Below are positions 5,071-5,090 of a DNA stretch of 5,090 nucleotides, in pieces (position 1 is the stretch's first letter; each line of letters begins with the position of its first letter). The stretch covers positions 30,883-35,972 of the forward strand of contig JAKJCD010000003.1 in assembly GCA_022706625.1 (NCBI GenBank), given 5' to 3'. Below the pieces are notes generated by a model that was given only the letters and a program-made list of their open reading frames with translations, was not told where the DNA came from and did no database searches. Both the position numbers and the translations under genes were made by a program. The DNA comes from Bacillota bacterium. Lineage in GTDB: Bacteria; Bacillota; Clostridia; Peptostreptococcales; Anaerovoracaceae.

Positions 5071-5090
5071 TGACTGAAATCGAGACCGAA

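Noticed and set aside
4864..5073. 69-codon plus-strand frame through the repeat cluster
   Set aside because: It translates palindromic repeats and GC hairpins, giving a glycine/proline-rich string with no family features.

Overview
The window holds the promoter-proximal part of a de novo pyrimidine (UMP) biosynthesis operon. It is transcribed entirely on the minus strand, so it reads from right to left. Gene order is pyrB-pyrI-pyrC-pyrF-pyrK-pyrD. The last gene is cut by the left edge after 65 codons. Several traits point to an anaerobic Gram-positive of the class Clostridia (Bacillota): a separate aspartate carbamoyltransferase regulatory chain (PyrI) next to PyrB, a zinc-type (class I) dihydroorotase, a long (310-residue) type 2 OMP decarboxylase, an NAD-linked PyrK/PyrD class 1B dihydroorotate dehydrogenase, strong GGAGG-like ribosome binding sites and a near-consensus sigma-A promoter. 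Base composition is moderate, so an AT-rich Clostridium sensu stricto is less likely. Genus cannot be decided from this sequence.

Layout from right to left. (1) Positions 4897-5090 are non-coding and crowded with inverted repeats: two tandem copies of a roughly 30-bp palindromic unit (GGTGGCA...TGCCACC), a 10-bp GC-only hairpin, a perfect 14-bp inverted repeat with a 17-nt loop, and a smaller GC hairpin. They look like REP/MITE-type repeats. (2) Positions 4842-4890 hold an A-tract UP element and a promoter (TTGACA, 17 nt, TATTAT). (3) Positions 4619-4837 are a leader of about 215 nt. It carries an uncatalogued small open frame (35 or 39 codons, good ribosome binding site) whose UAA stop falls on the first bases of an intrinsic terminator directed toward pyrB. 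This resembles the translation-coupled, UTP-sensing attenuator of enterobacterial pyrBI. (4) Positions 1-4618 are six structural genes with no gaps: each start codon touches or overlaps the previous gene, and most ribosome binding sites lie inside the preceding coding region.

Together PyrB/PyrI make carbamoyl-aspartate under allosteric control, PyrC closes the ring to dihydroorotate, PyrK/PyrD oxidise it to orotate with NAD+, and PyrF decarboxylates OMP to UMP. The missing step (orotate phosphoribosyltransferase, PyrE) is not in the window and may lie beyond the left edge. The enzymes are ordinary. The parts worth a second look are the leader attenuator, the repeat cluster upstream of it, and the 47-bp pyrI/pyrC overlap.
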